Both the position numbers and the translations under genes were made by a program. A stretch of 64,000 bases of DNA from Bdellovibrionales bacterium (GTDB taxonomy: Bacteria > Bdellovibrionota > UBA2428): NCBI GenBank assembly GCA_018266335.1, contig JAFEAR010000101.1, forward strand, positions 62,001 to 126,000, in the 5' to 3' direction. This document shows, piece after piece, positions 1 through 8,498 of this stretch; the first letter of the stretch is position 1, and every line of letters starts with the position of its first letter. The notes beneath the pieces were generated by a model. The model searched no databases and had not been told where the DNA came from. It saw only the letters and a list, made by a program, of their open reading frames with translations.

Positions 1-786
1 CAGATCGACAACTACTTTGCGAATCCGCAGGACCAGACTCAGCTGGCAACTTTTCCCTTTGGCTATCAGGATGCGGTTCAGCGCTACACCGAAGAGTTTG
101 TAACCACGAACGGCACGGCCATGTGGCGAATCAAGCAGCTCTACGACTTGGCCGTAGAGGCTTTTCGGTCGGGCGATTTTGAGCGCGGTTTGCAAATGGC
201 GGGCACGATGACTCACTACACGGGTGATTTGTCGCAGCCGCTGCATGTTTCTAAAAACTATGATGGTGAAGAAACGGGCGACAAGGGCATTCACATGTTC
301 TTCGAAACCAAAAACATCACCAAGCAGCGTCCTGCTCTCGAAACCGCGGCGGAACAAGAAGCGCAAGCGCTGTTGACGAATACGGAGTTCACCGCGCAAT
401 TTGGCGGCACGCTCAAACAGAATTTGCTGAACGAAGTGAAGCGGGCGTTTGCCGAAAAAGACAACGTCATCAACACCGACAAGCAAATGGGTAGGAGTGG
501 CGATGGGGCGACTGCTTTACGGCTGATCGCGCAGCATCGCTTGGCGGACGGCGGGGCTACGACCGCACTCGTACTGTCCGCGATGTGGCGCGACGCCGGG
601 AATCCGGGCACGGGGGCCACCGTAAAAATCGATGTTCCCGAATGGGTTGTCCCGGAGTTCAATACTCAGAAGGACGACTTCGAGGCGCCCATCTCTACGC
701 CCAAGAAAAAGAAGAAGCGCAAATCACGCCAAGCCGTGCTTTCGCAGCTGATGGAATACACGCAGCGCGACGACTGCGATAACTAA
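1..786 (+). CDS. S1/P1 nuclease or zinc-dependent phospholipase C-like protein (5' end cut by window edge)
   Basis: The reading frame is open from the first base of the window, so the N-terminus lies outside it. An internal ATG at 121 is not the likely start, because the 40 codons before it read as good protein in the same frame. The key segment (about 210-260) encodes T-H-Y-T-G-D-L-S-Q-P-L-H. This is the H-x3-D...PLH pattern of the zinc-binding S1/P1 nuclease and phospholipase C fold, in which His and Asp bind the tri-zinc centre. These enzymes are usually secreted phosphodiesterases or phospholipases; the signal peptide cannot be seen here. The C-terminus carries an unusual lysine/arginine-rich tail (around 700-735). 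Which substrate class it uses cannot be decided from this part. Confidence 0.6.
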   Translation, partial: QIDNYFANPQDQTQLATFPFGYQDAVQRYTEEFVTTNGTAMWRIKQLYDLAVEAFRSGDFERGLQMAGTMTHYTGDLSQPLHVSKNYDGEETGDKGIHMFFETKNITKQRPALETAAEQEAQALLTNTEFTAQFGGTLKQNLLNEVKRAFAEKDNVINTDKQMGRSGDGATALRLIAQHRLADGGATTALVLSAMWRDAGNPGTGATVKIDVPEWVVPEFNTQKDDFEAPISTPKKKKKRKSRQAVLSQLMEYTQRDDCDN

Positions 787-793
787 CGACTAG

Positions 794-1300
794 CTAGCGC
801 TCGGCTGCGTCGACCACCTTCTTGAGTTTAATGCGATGCTTACGGCGGAGCTTGGCCTGTTCTATAAGCACCCGATCATGCGCGTTGCGTGGAGTGAGCG
901 GAGGCATGGGGGTGGGACGCCCCTCCTCGTCGAGCGCCACGAAAGTTAAAAAAGCTTTGGCGGTATGGAAGCATTCGCCGCTGATCACGTTTTCGCCCTG
1001 CACTTCCACCATGACTTCGCAGCTGGTGGTGTGCACGGCCGTTACTCGAGCGGCAAGGTTAACAACGTAGCCTTTGCGGATGGGGCGCAAGAAATTCAGC
1101 TGATCAATACTCGCCGTCACACAAGTGCGGCCGCTGTGGCGCGAAGCCGCAATGGCGGCGCAAATATCAATCCAGCTCATGAGCACGCCACCGAAGATGG
1201 CGCCCAGCTGGTTCGTATGTTGCGGAAGAACAAACTCCGTCGTGTGAACGGCGGAGTCTTCGGGATACTTTGCGCGGGCGTTACGTTTGGGGGATGCCAT
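794..1300 (-). CDS. Acyl-CoA thioesterase, hotdog fold (YciA/ACOT type)
   Basis: A 168-residue protein of the length usual for single-hotdog cytosolic acyl-CoA thioesterases, which hydrolyse acyl-CoA to free acid and CoA. The N-terminal half has the family pattern: a TTEFVLPQHTNQLGAIFGG segment in which an Asn and the following Gly-rich turn form the active-site helix entry, then W-I-D-I-C-A-A-I-A. A basic C-terminal tail (LRRKHRIKLKK) ends the protein. It lies 9 bp after the stop of the deoxyhypusine-synthase-like gene on the same strand and is probably co-transcribed with it. Its ATG and the G-run before it sit inside a 7-bp hairpin (1289-1305), suggesting translational coupling. The family is confident, the chain-length preference unknown. 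Confidence 0.85.
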   Translation of the reverse strand: MASPKRNARAKYPEDSAVHTTEFVLPQHTNQLGAIFGGVLMSWIDICAAIAASRHSGRTCVTASIDQLNFLRPIRKGYVVNLAARVTAVHTTSCEVMVEVQGENVISGECFHTAKAFLTFVALDEEGRPTPMPPLTPRNAHDRVLIEQAKLRRKHRIKLKKVVDAAER

Positions 1301-1305
1301 CCCCC
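1289..1305 (-). promoter_or_regulatory. Hairpin covering the ribosome-binding region and ATG of the thioesterase gene
   Basis: Read on the minus strand the sequence is GGGGGATGGCATCCCCC: a 7-bp stem (GGGGGAT/ATCCCCC) with a GGC loop. The ATG of the thioesterase gene is inside it and the only SD-like G-run forms the 5' arm. The stop codon of the upstream gene (1310-1312) is four bases before the stem. A ribosome terminating there could open the hairpin. The structure is seen directly; the coupling is inferred. Confidence 0.5.
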
Positions 1306-1309
1306 GATA

Positions 1310-2290
1310 TTACCAGCCTAAAACGTAAGCGAACAGCAGCGGCGCCACGATCGTTGCGTCCGACTCTACGATGTACTTGGGCGTTTTTTCGCCCAATTTG
1401 CCCCAGGTGATTTTTTCGTTCGGAACGGCGCCCGAGTACGAGCCGTAGCTCGTGGTCGAATCGCTGATCTGGCAGAAGTAAGCCCAGAGGGGAACGTGAT
1501 CGCGTTGCAAATCTTGGTGCAGCATGGGCACCACGCAAATGGGGAAGTCGCCCGCAATGCCGCCGCCGATTTGGAAAAATCCGAGCGGGTTTTTCTTGGT
1601 CAGCTCGGTGTACCAGTCAGCCAGGCGCATCATGTACTCAATGCCCGTGCGCACGGTGTGTACGTTTTTCACGTCGCCGGTCATCACGTGACCCGCGTAC
1701 ATGTTGCCCAGGGTGGCGTCTTCCCAGCCCGGAACGAACATCGGCAGGTTCTTTTCGGCCGCAGCTAGGAGCCAGCTGTTTTTGGGGTCAATTTGGTAGG
1801 ACTTCTTGAGCTTGCCGCTCAGAAGAATTTTGTAGAAAAATTCGTGCGGGAAAAAGCGCTGGCCAGCTTTGTCGGCGGCCACCCATTCTTCCAGGACGGC
1901 CGTTTCAATCCGGCGCATAGCTTCCATTTCGGGAATGCAGGTGTCCGTAACGCGGTTCATATGTTTTTCCAGCAGACGAACTTCGTCGGCCGGGGTGAGG
2001 TCGCGGTAGTTCGGTACGCGTTCGTAGAAATCGTGGGCCACCAGGTTGAACACGTCTTCCTCGAGGTTCGCGCCCGTGCAGCAAATGCCGTGAACTTTGT
2101 CCTGACGAATCATTTCGGCCAGCGACAGGCCGAGTTCGGCCGTGCTCATGGCGCCGGCCAGCGTGACGAACATTTTGCCGCCGTCGTTGATGAGTTTTTC
2201 GTAACCCTTCGCGGCGTCTACCAGGGCAGCCGCGTTGAAGTGACGGTAGTGGTGGGTGATGAACTGCGAAACGGGTCCTTTGTTACTCAT
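1310..2290 (-). CDS. Deoxyhypusine synthase-like protein
   Basis: A 326-residue homologue of deoxyhypusine synthase (DHS). The eukaryotic/archaeal enzyme uses NAD and spermidine to transfer an aminobutyl group to a lysine of eIF5A. The C-terminal segment reads N-E-K-I-T-W-G-K, equivalent to the human motif around catalytic Lys329, and is followed by a matching E-S-D-A-T-I-V-A-P-L-L block; the lysine is about residue 298. Bacteria lack eIF5A, and bacterial homologues are known or suspected to act in polyamine synthesis (for example homospermidine-type reactions), so the true acceptor here is uncertain. I chose the ATG at 2290 over a TTG at 2320 because homology starts there; neither has a clear SD. 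It is followed closely by the thioesterase gene. Confidence 0.8.
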   Translation of the reverse strand: MSNKGPVSQFITHHYRHFNAAALVDAAKGYEKLINDGGKMFVTLAGAMSTAELGLSLAEMIRQDKVHGICCTGANLEEDVFNLVAHDFYERVPNYRDLTPADEVRLLEKHMNRVTDTCIPEMEAMRRIETAVLEEWVAADKAGQRFFPHEFFYKILLSGKLKKSYQIDPKNSWLLAAAEKNLPMFVPGWEDATLGNMYAGHVMTGDVKNVHTVRTGIEYMMRLADWYTELTKKNPLGFFQIGGGIAGDFPICVVPMLHQDLQRDHVPLWAYFCQISDSTTSYGSYSGAVPNEKITWGKLGEKTPKYIVESDATIVAPLLFAYVLGW

Positions 2291-2391
2291 GGGCTGATGG
2301 CTTAAAATCAAACGCCCCAAAAGACAACGGGGATCTGGAACGAAGCTTGCTGGGAAACGCGCGGGCCCGTCGGTCCAGAAGGAGTTTTCCC

Positions 2392-3543
2392 ATGAAGTAT
2401 CTGTTTTTACCCGTTGCGCTTTCGCTTTCGCTGCTACCTGCGTGCGCTTTCAAGAAATCTGCGGAGAAGGCATCCGAAAAGCCGGACACTCCGGGGGCCC
2501 CGGCCCCCTTGGCGCCGGAGGCTGCAGCTCCTGGCCCCGTTTCGCAGGAGGGTCTCGTCCCCTTTTCTGCCCGCTTGGAGTCAGGTTCAGAGGCGAACGA
2601 TTACCGGGTGATTCTAAACTGGGAGGCCAAGTTGCCTTCGTTGGCCCTGCGCCGTCGAGGGGCCGATGGCTCGGCCCTTCAGATTGAATTGCCCCCAGGA
2701 ACGGTGACTTTCGAGGATCGGCCGTCAGTCCCTGGCATCAAATACAACTATGCGTTGGTTGCTTTGGCGGGGGCGCAAACCACGGAACTTAATGTTGCGA
2801 CGGTCGATATTCCTCGTGATCGAGTGGTGGAGGGCGATTTGGCCTGGAACGATTTGGGGACTGGCTATGGCCGAGTTTTCTTAAGGGCCGGTAGTCGCCT
2901 TTGGACCGGCGGCCAGGCGGTTCAGCTCGTCGCGGACGAGATTGTTTCTGAGGGGGGAGTGATCATAACTTTTCCCAAGGGGCAGACTGCGGGGCCAGGC
3001 GCTATTGGGAAGTCCGGTGGGCGAATTGACCTTCATGCGCATCGAATGCGGGGCCTGCTGCGAGTCGAGGGGCGAGGCGAAAATGGAGGCACCGGTGCCA
3101 AAGGACAAGATGGTGCAACGGGTGGCCGTGGAGCGCCAGGCGATGATGCTTACGTGCTGGGAATGGTGTGTATGAGGCAAGCCGGCGAAGGCAAGCGCGG
3201 GCTACCCGGAGAATCGGGGCATAGGGGACAAAGAGGAGCTTCCGGAGGTGATTCTGCTCAAGTACGGATTAGGGTGGACAACCCAAGCGACGATTTTCGC
3301 GTGGAATTTGATCTGCAGTCTGGAGAGGGCGGCGCTGGAGGTCCGGGGGGCGAAGGCGGAAGCGGAGGTTTAGGGGGAGAGCAAGGAATGAATTTTCCTG
3401 TTTGTGGCCAAGGCGGAGGGGTTGGCCCCTATGGTCCCAGCGGAGCTTCGGGACCTGTGGGGGAAGCGGGTTCGGCCGGTGCTGTCTTTCCAATTTGTCA
3501 GGTCGGCACCGGATTCTGGATGACTTGTCCTTTTACGGAGTAA
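2392..3543 (+). CDS. Collagen-like (Gly-X-Y) secreted lipoprotein
   Basis: The ATG at 2392 follows a good SD (AGAAGGAG, 2377-2384), preferred over an upstream TTG. The 383-residue product starts with a lipoprotein signal peptide ending in the lipobox L-P-A-C (Cys about 18), then a Pro/Ala/Glu-rich linker. The middle (residues about 55-150) looks like a beta-sandwich or Fn3-like domain. The last 160 residues hold several Gly-X-Y blocks, such as GAKGQDGATGGRGAPG, GLPGESGHRGQRGASG and a run of GGx repeats, as in bacterial collagen-like proteins. Four cysteines flank the repeat blocks near the C-terminus and could form disulfides. A role as a surface or outer-membrane lipoprotein is inferred. Confidence 0.75.
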   Translation: MKYLFLPVALSLSLLPACAFKKSAEKASEKPDTPGAPAPLAPEAAAPGPVSQEGLVPFSARLESGSEANDYRVILNWEAKLPSLALRRRGADGSALQIELPPGTVTFEDRPSVPGIKYNYALVALAGAQTTELNVATVDIPRDRVVEGDLAWNDLGTGYGRVFLRAGSRLWTGGQAVQLVADEIVSEGGVIITFPKGQTAGPGAIGKSGGRIDLHAHRMRGLLRVEGRGENGGTGAKGQDGATGGRGAPGDDAYVLGMVCMRQAGEGKRGLPGESGHRGQRGASGGDSAQVRIRVDNPSDDFRVEFDLQSGEGGAGGPGGEGGSGGLGGEQGMNFPVCGQGGGVGPYGPSGASGPVGEAGSAGAVFPICQVGTGFWMTCPFTE

Positions 3544-3553
3544 CCCTTATTTT
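3525..3553 (+). promoter_or_regulatory. Candidate promoter for the MFS transporter gene
   Basis: TTGTCC (3525-3530), a 17-base spacer and TATTTT (3548-3553) resemble a sigma70-type promoter. It lies over the end of the collagen-like gene, with the downstream ATG only 9 bases after the -10. No SD precedes that ATG, so the transcript would have almost no leader. Confidence 0.35.
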
Positions 3554-3562
3554 GTCCCCTAT

Positions 3563-4786
3563 ATGCTGAAGTCTCTCTCTCGGGCGCAAATGGCGGCCAT
3601 CATTGTGGCGGCGCTGGGCTATTTCGTAGATGTTTACGACCTTATTTTGTTCAATATCGTACGGGTGGCGAGTTTGCAGTCGCTGGGTTACTCGGGCGAT
3701 GAACTTCTCACCGTGGGAACGCGTCTGCTGAATGCGCAAATGGGCGGCATGCTCATGGGTGGCATTCTGTGGGGTATCTGGGGCGACCGTCGCGGTCGCC
3801 TCTCCGTACTCTTTGGATCCATTCTGCTTTATTCTTCGGCCAACATTCTGAATGGCTTTGTGCACTCGGTAGAACTTTACGCTTTGCTGCGCTTCATTGC
3901 GGGCATCGGCTTGGCCGGAGAGTTGGGGGCGGGCATCACGCTCGTTTCTGAAATCATGCCGAAGGAAAAGCGTGGCCTGGCCACCACGGTGGTGGCCACC
4001 GTGGGCGTGGCCGGCGCCATCGTGGCGGCGCTCGTGGGCGATTACTTCAGCTGGCGCATTTCGTTCTTCATTGGGGGCGGGCTGGGCTTGTCGTTGCTCA
4101 TTTTGCGGGTGTCGGTGAATGAGTCGGGGCTCTTTGCCAAAATTGGCCACCACGAGCACGTGCAAAAGGGCAACTTGCTTATGCTTGTACGCACGCGCGA
4201 GAGATTCTTTCGCTTTGTGAAATCTATTTTGGTGGGGGCTCCGACCTGGGCTTTCTTGGGCATTCTGATTGCCTTTTCGCCCGAATTTGCGCGGGCCATG
4301 GGCGTTACGGAAACAGTGAGCGCCGGTCGCTCTGTGCTCTTCTTCTACATAGGCCTGGTGCTCGGCGATTTTACGAGTGGTGTGTTGAGCCAAACTCTGC
4401 GGAGTCGCAAAAAAGTTTTGCGCGTCTTTTTGATTACAAGTGCGCTGACCACGTGTTTGTATTTGCTTTGGCCGCATCACTCGGCTTTCTCGCTCTATGC
4501 CGCTGCCGTGCCACTGGGTTTTTCGGTGGGCTTTTGGGCAATCTTTGTGACTATCGCGGCCGAGCAGTTCGGCACTAATTTGCGCGCCACGGTGGCTACC
4601 AGCGCGCCGAACTTGGTGCGGGGATCGGTGATTGGTTTAATTCCCATGTTCCGCGCCCTGATTCCAGCCTACGGTTTAGTGTACGCTGGTCTCATTGTTT
4701 GTTTAGGCTGTGTGCTGGTGGCCCTGTGGGCGGCCACCCATATTGAAGAAACCTTTCACAAGGATCTGGATTTCGTCGAAGTCTGA
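3563..4786 (+). CDS. Major facilitator superfamily (MFS) transporter
   Basis: A 407-residue polytopic membrane protein with about 12 hydrophobic segments, the usual MFS size. The loop between TM2 and TM3 has G-I-W-G-D-R-R-G-R (about residues 70-80), the MFS motif A. The TM4 region has R-F-I-A-G-I-G-L-A-G-E, as in the metabolite:H+ symporter/sugar-porter branch. A substrate cannot be named. It begins 20 bp after the collagen-like gene but has no SD; a possible own promoter is noted at 3525. Its end overlaps the convergent aminopeptidase gene by 31 bp (4756-4786). Confidence 0.85.
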   Translation: MLKSLSRAQMAAIIVAALGYFVDVYDLILFNIVRVASLQSLGYSGDELLTVGTRLLNAQMGGMLMGGILWGIWGDRRGRLSVLFGSILLYSSANILNGFVHSVELYALLRFIAGIGLAGELGAGITLVSEIMPKEKRGLATTVVATVGVAGAIVAALVGDYFSWRISFFIGGGLGLSLLILRVSVNESGLFAKIGHHEHVQKGNLLMLVRTRERFFRFVKSILVGAPTWAFLGILIAFSPEFARAMGVTETVSAGRSVLFFYIGLVLGDFTSGVLSQTLRSRKKVLRVFLITSALTTCLYLLWPHHSAFSLYAAAVPLGFSVGFWAIFVTIAAEQFGTNLRATVATSAPNLVRGSVIGLIPMFRALIPAYGLVYAGLIVCLGCVLVALWAATHIEETFHKDLDFVEV

Positions 4787-7452
4787 TCGAGCGGCGATAG
4801 CAATTGCTTCGAGGCTAGTGCGCGTATGCTCACGCAGCGTTCGTCCTCGGCGTGGGCGGTGCGCAGGTGTCGATCCATAATCGTGGGCAGGTTGCGGTGC
4901 GCAGCGAGAAACTTGTCCATGCGTTGCACGCTCGCGGGTTCGCAGTGAGTAGGGGCGAGTTCCCACGAGGCCGCCGAAAGGAATTCTTGTTCGGCGTAAC
5001 TTTCGGCCGTGGCGAGGTTCCGTAAAATGTCGTCGGCCAGTAGAGCTTTGAAGGAGTTTTGCTCGCGCGGGAAAAAACCATTCATGGCGGCATGGAGCTC
5101 CGAAAACTTGCGTGGACTCTGCGGTGCGAATATCTCGCTCAGCCATTTTTTCTTGGCGGCTAGGTCGGGTTGCGCGGCTTCGGCCGAAATAAAGCTCTGT
5201 TGGCCCTCACTTGACCGATCGCGCTCGCGCTCCTGCTGACGAAGCGTCGCGGCCCCTCGCGCACCGAGCGCGCTCAGGCGTTGCACAATTTCCCAGCGGT
5301 GATCTTGGTCAAGCACCAGGCCCCGGGGCAACCCTTCGCCCGCCAAAAAGCTGCGCAAGCCCTGTTGCGCGACTTCGGTTTTGGAAAAAGTCGTTACGGC
5401 TTCGAGCCATAGTTTTTGGAAGTCCGAGCCGGGTGCACTCACGCTAAGTTGCTTCCAGAGCTGACTTTCTAAGTTTCTTTCGAGCGTATGCCGGGCTGCG
5501 ATTTCTTCGTCTTCCAATTGGGGGAAGTAGTCGAAGACCACGCCAAGGTGATCAATAATTTTTCGACTCACCTGCAAATCAGTTTCTCCACGCAGATGGC
5601 GAATCGCTAAATTTGCGTACTCCTGCAGGCTGAGTTCCGTTTCGCGCACCATGCTCCATAGCGACTCCATCATCATGGCCCGGGCATCGGCTTCGCCAAT
5701 TGATAGCGAATCGTGTTTGAGTTGCGCAATGGTACCGGGGTCGAGTTTTACTCGCACGTAATCGTAATCGCCATGGTTCAGATAAATCGCCGAGGGACAT
5801 TCGCGCCCCACGGCTTCGGAAACTTTCGTGAGTTCGCCCGCGTAGGTTACGGCGATGGGTTCTTGTTCGACCAGACGGTTGTGGGTGCCGGTCACGTACA
5901 GACCCAAGAGCGTGCGGTGCGTGCGCAGGGGAAGGCCGCTCTGGTGAATTTCGAAGTCGCTGATCTTGCCGTCCGCGCAGCTGTAGGAAGCTTCAATCAC
6001 GTTGGCGCCGGTGGTTTGTAACCATTCGCTGGCCCAATCTTCGAGCGGCAGATGCGCGGCTTCGGAAAGTGCGCGGGTAAAGTCCGCACGCGTGGCGTTG
6101 CCGAAAGCATGACGCTGAAAGTAAGCGCGCACGCCCGTGCGAAATTTATCGTCGCTCAGGTAGTGGGCCAATTGTTTGATCACGGCAGCGCCCTTGCCGT
6201 AGGTGATGCCATCGAAGTTGGCGAAGGCCGTCACGGTGTCGGGTGCGCTACCTTCAATCGGGTGCGTGGTTATTTGTGCGTCCGTAAAGTAGGCCCACTG
6301 CTTGCTGCCGTTAAAGAACGAGCGCCAAGCCTCGTCGCCAAAGTCGGTGGCTTCGGACGAGCTGAGGGCGGCCATGTAGGTGGCAAAACTTTCGTTTAGC
6401 CACACATCGTCCCACCATTTCATAGTGACCAAGTTGCCGAACCACATGTGGGCCATCTCGTGCAGAATGACTTCGGCCAAGTGCTCGCTCTCCACCCGCG
6501 AGGGTTTGCCGCGTGGAACAAGGTGCTCGGCGAAGGTTACGGCGGCTACGTTTTCCATGGCGCCGGCGTTGAAGTCGGGCACGATGACTTGGTCGTACTT
6601 CCCGAAGGGATATTTGTAGTCGAAGTACTCGTCGTAAAAATCAAAACCCTGGCGCGAAACTTTGAACCACTCCGTGGGGTTCACGTACTTCGCAAAGGAT
6701 TGGCGCGCGAACAGGCGCAGCGGAGTGCCGTTAGCCGTTTTCGCTCCCTTCCACATCTTGTAGGGGCCGGCGTGCAGCGAGAACAAATAGGTGCTGAAGG
6801 AGGCGCTCTCCGGAAAACTCCAAATGCGGGTTTTGCCCTTGTTCGTAATTTTTTGGGCGTAGGTGGAGCTGATAACGGTCCAGCCGGTGGGAACTTCCGC
6901 AGTCAGGGTGTAGCGGGCTTTGAGGTCGGGTTGGTCAAAACACGGAAAGAGTTTGGAGGCATCGCGTGGTTCGAAGTCCGTGTACAAATAAGTCAGGCCG
7001 TCTTCGGGATCTTTAAAGCGGTACAATCCCGCTCCGGAATTGCTGTACGCATGTTTGTAGTGCACCACGATTTCGTTGGGACCGCGCTGCAGCCCATCCG
7101 AGTCGACCATAAAAAAATCGGGCTGCCGAGTGAAGCGCACGGGCTTACCATTGGCCTCGACGGATTCGATGTCGCCGTCCTGAAAGTCCACGCGCAAATC
7201 CGAACGCGCACTAGTGAGGTTGAATTTAATTTGCGTGGTGCCCGAAAAGTTTGGGGCCTCGCTGCCCAGCTTGAAGGACATGATGTAGCGAATGTCGGTG
7301 ATGCGCCCCGAGCGGCGCTCGGCATCGGCCTGAGTTAGGGGAATGTCGCCCGAAGGCTCTTTCGTGCCGGCCCCTCGGTGCGAAGAACAGCTGCCGAGAA
7401 GCGGCAACACGAGAAGGCAGGCGAGCGGGGTAAGTGACGAAAAACACTTCAT
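4756..7452 (-). CDS. Aminopeptidase N-like M1 metallopeptidase, lipoprotein
   Basis: A zinc aminopeptidase of the M1 family (about 898 residues). The exopeptidase substrate-recognition motif G-A-M-E-N is followed by the zinc motif H-E-M-A-H (His331, Glu332, His335) and the distal Glu in N-E-S-F-A. The ATG at 7452 follows GAGGAA and gives an N-terminus with a lipobox, L-L-G-S-C. An upstream TTG at 7482 would add ten residues before the signal and is less likely. The enzyme is therefore probably anchored in the periplasm or outer membrane and trims N-terminal residues from peptides. The C-terminal 400 residues are the usual helical ERAP1-like region. Confidence 0.9.
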   Translation of the reverse strand: MKCFSSLTPLACLLVLPLLGSCSSHRGAGTKEPSGDIPLTQADAERRSGRITDIRYIMSFKLGSEAPNFSGTTQIKFNLTSARSDLRVDFQDGDIESVEANGKPVRFTRQPDFFMVDSDGLQRGPNEIVVHYKHAYSNSGAGLYRFKDPEDGLTYLYTDFEPRDASKLFPCFDQPDLKARYTLTAEVPTGWTVISSTYAQKITNKGKTRIWSFPESASFSTYLFSLHAGPYKMWKGAKTANGTPLRLFARQSFAKYVNPTEWFKVSRQGFDFYDEYFDYKYPFGKYDQVIVPDFNAGAMENVAAVTFAEHLVPRGKPSRVESEHLAEVILHEMAHMWFGNLVTMKWWDDVWLNESFATYMAALSSSEATDFGDEAWRSFFNGSKQWAYFTDAQITTHPIEGSAPDTVTAFANFDGITYGKGAAVIKQLAHYLSDDKFRTGVRAYFQRHAFGNATRADFTRALSEAAHLPLEDWASEWLQTTGANVIEASYSCADGKISDFEIHQSGLPLRTHRTLLGLYVTGTHNRLVEQEPIAVTYAGELTKVSEAVGRECPSAIYLNHGDYDYVRVKLDPGTIAQLKHDSLSIGEADARAMMMESLWSMVRETELSLQEYANLAIRHLRGETDLQVSRKIIDHLGVVFDYFPQLEDEEIAARHTLERNLESQLWKQLSVSAPGSDFQKLWLEAVTTFSKTEVAQQGLRSFLAGEGLPRGLVLDQDHRWEIVQRLSALGARGAATLRQQERERDRSSEGQQSFISAEAAQPDLAAKKKWLSEIFAPQSPRKFSELHAAMNGFFPREQNSFKALLADDILRNLATAESYAEQEFLSAASWELAPTHCEPASVQRMDKFLAAHRNLPTIMDRHLRTAHAEDERCVSIRALASKQLLSPLDQTSTKSRSL

Positions 7453-7517
7453 TTCCTCGACTTTAACAGCTCTCTTTCTCAAGAGAAGGGGGCCTTCCGC
7501 CGAAAAGAAGGGGTCGT

Positions 7518-8078
7518 ATGAAGCCCCATGTGCCCGGCCATTTCAAACAACCCCGCAACCTGCTGGTTTGGATTCCGCTCGGCGTGTCCTCGGTATTTTG
7601 CGTGGCCAACCTGCGCGAGAACCTGGGCATGGCGCTGTCGGGATTGGCCGTGGGCGCGGCGCTAGCTTACTTTGGCGATTACTTCGGCACCCCTCGCGTG
7701 CGGGCCTGGCGCTTGTACCAGGAGTATTTGGCCCTGCCGGAACGGGATAGCGACGAGGCGCTCGAATATTTGCAGGGCGCTTTTAACGAGGCTTCGCTAG
7801 ATATTTTGCGCGTGCCGCTCGTGCGCATGCTCCTGAAGCGCGGCATGTACCACGAAGCGTTCCCCCTCGTAGAAAATTTTAGCTCCGAATCGTTGGGCGA
7901 CTTCGAAAAACGTCACATGAAAGTCTTCGAGGGCAAAGTCCTCTGGGAAATCGGGCAGACGGAACGGGCGTTGGGTATTGTAGAGGCCGTGTTGGCCGGT
8001 ACCCCCTCCTTCAAGCCTGCCCTAGAACTGCGCGAGTACATGCTGTCCGCTGCGCAGGACGCGCGCAAAGTCGCCTAA
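7518..8078 (+). CDS. Small membrane protein with TPR-like C-terminal half
   Basis: A 186-residue protein not assigned to a named family. Residues about 15-32 and 38-56 are hydrophobic and probably form a membrane hairpin. The rest is helical with a pattern of alternating small and hydrophobic residues (for example D-E-A-L-E-Y-L-Q-G-A-F-N-E-A and Q-T-E-R-A-L-G-I-V-E-A-V-L), as in tetratricopeptide repeats. The SD AAGGGG lies before the ATG. It is divergent from the aminopeptidase gene, with 65 bp between starts, and lies 67 bp upstream of the tRNA. A scaffold role is only a guess. Confidence 0.6.
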   Translation: MKPHVPGHFKQPRNLLVWIPLGVSSVFCVANLRENLGMALSGLAVGAALAYFGDYFGTPRVRAWRLYQEYLALPERDSDEALEYLQGAFNEASLDILRVPLVRMLLKRGMYHEAFPLVENFSSESLGDFEKRHMKVFEGKVLWEIGQTERALGIVEAVLAGTPSFKPALELREYMLSAAQDARKVA

Positions 8079-8145
8079 GCGCGGTGCCATTTAAATCGGC
8101 TTGCCTGGTCTTCCGATTCCCATCATTATGGCTATTCCGGCGCGC

Positions 8146-8222
8146 GTGCCCGTAGCTCAGCTGGATAGAGCATCTGATTTCTAATCAGATGGTCGCAGGT
8201 TCGAGCCCTGCCGGGCACGCCA
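8146..8222 (+). tRNA. tRNA-Arg (anticodon UCU)
   Basis: A complete cloverleaf: acceptor stem GTGCCCG/CGGGCAC (8146-8152 with 8212-8218), D-arm GCTC/GAGC, anticodon stem TCTGA/TCAGA with loop TTTCTAA (anticodon TCT at 8180-8182), and T-arm GCAGG/CCTGC with loop TTCGAGC. The discriminator base is G and CCA is encoded (8220-8222). UCU reads AGA and AGG arginine codons. Confidence 0.97.
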
Positions 8223-8223
8223 T

Positions 8224-8247
8224 TTTCACTCCGGCGCCGGAGTGAAA
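8224..8247. repeat. 24-bp perfect palindrome directly after the tRNA (copy 1 of a shared 18-bp core)
   Basis: The core CACTCCGGCGCCGGAGTG (8227-8244) is self-complementary, and the flanking TTT/AAA extend the palindrome to 24 bp. The RNA could form a strong hairpin just past the tRNA 3' end, but only a poor U-tract follows, so it is not a classic intrinsic terminator. The same 18 bases recur at 9168-9185 inside the HNH gene. Confidence 0.85.
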
Positions 8248-8498
8248 CTTTGGCAGCTTTTGGAAATAAAAAAGTTTTTGGTGAAAATTTTTCTCTTTTC
8301 TATTCGATTTTTATTGACGCATTTTTACGCCTCGTAGGCTGGGTGCTGCGCGTAGATTCCGCATTCGTTTTACAAAAATAATTTTTCGCTTCAAGAAATC
8401 TCAATGGCGAGGCGCCTGCGCGCTCTAGACGGGAGTCTGCTTTTCATCTGAATCATCGCAAAAAAGTGCTCCGGAAAACCCATGATATAGCCTTCTGC
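8248..8498. other. AT-rich intergenic region between tRNA-Arg and the HNH gene
   Basis: About 250 bp much richer in A and T than the surroundings, especially 8260-8320 and 8365-8395, with several A and T runs. I find no convincing ORF or RNA gene. TATAGC at 8486-8491, 7 bases before the chosen HNH start, could be a -10 element. The composition may mark an insertion boundary, but no repeats define its ends. Confidence 0.4.

Noticed and set aside
3533..4480. A 315-codon open frame on the minus strand opposite the MFS gene
   Set aside because: Its product is rich in His, Gln, Arg and Ala with no domain or signal, typical of the antisense frame of a GC-rich membrane-protein gene; the plus-strand frame is a clear transporter.
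8224..8247. Intrinsic terminator of tRNA-Arg
   Set aside because: The hairpin is strong but followed by AAACTTTGGC, without a proper T-run, and the same core occurs inside a coding region; kept as a palindrome repeat instead.
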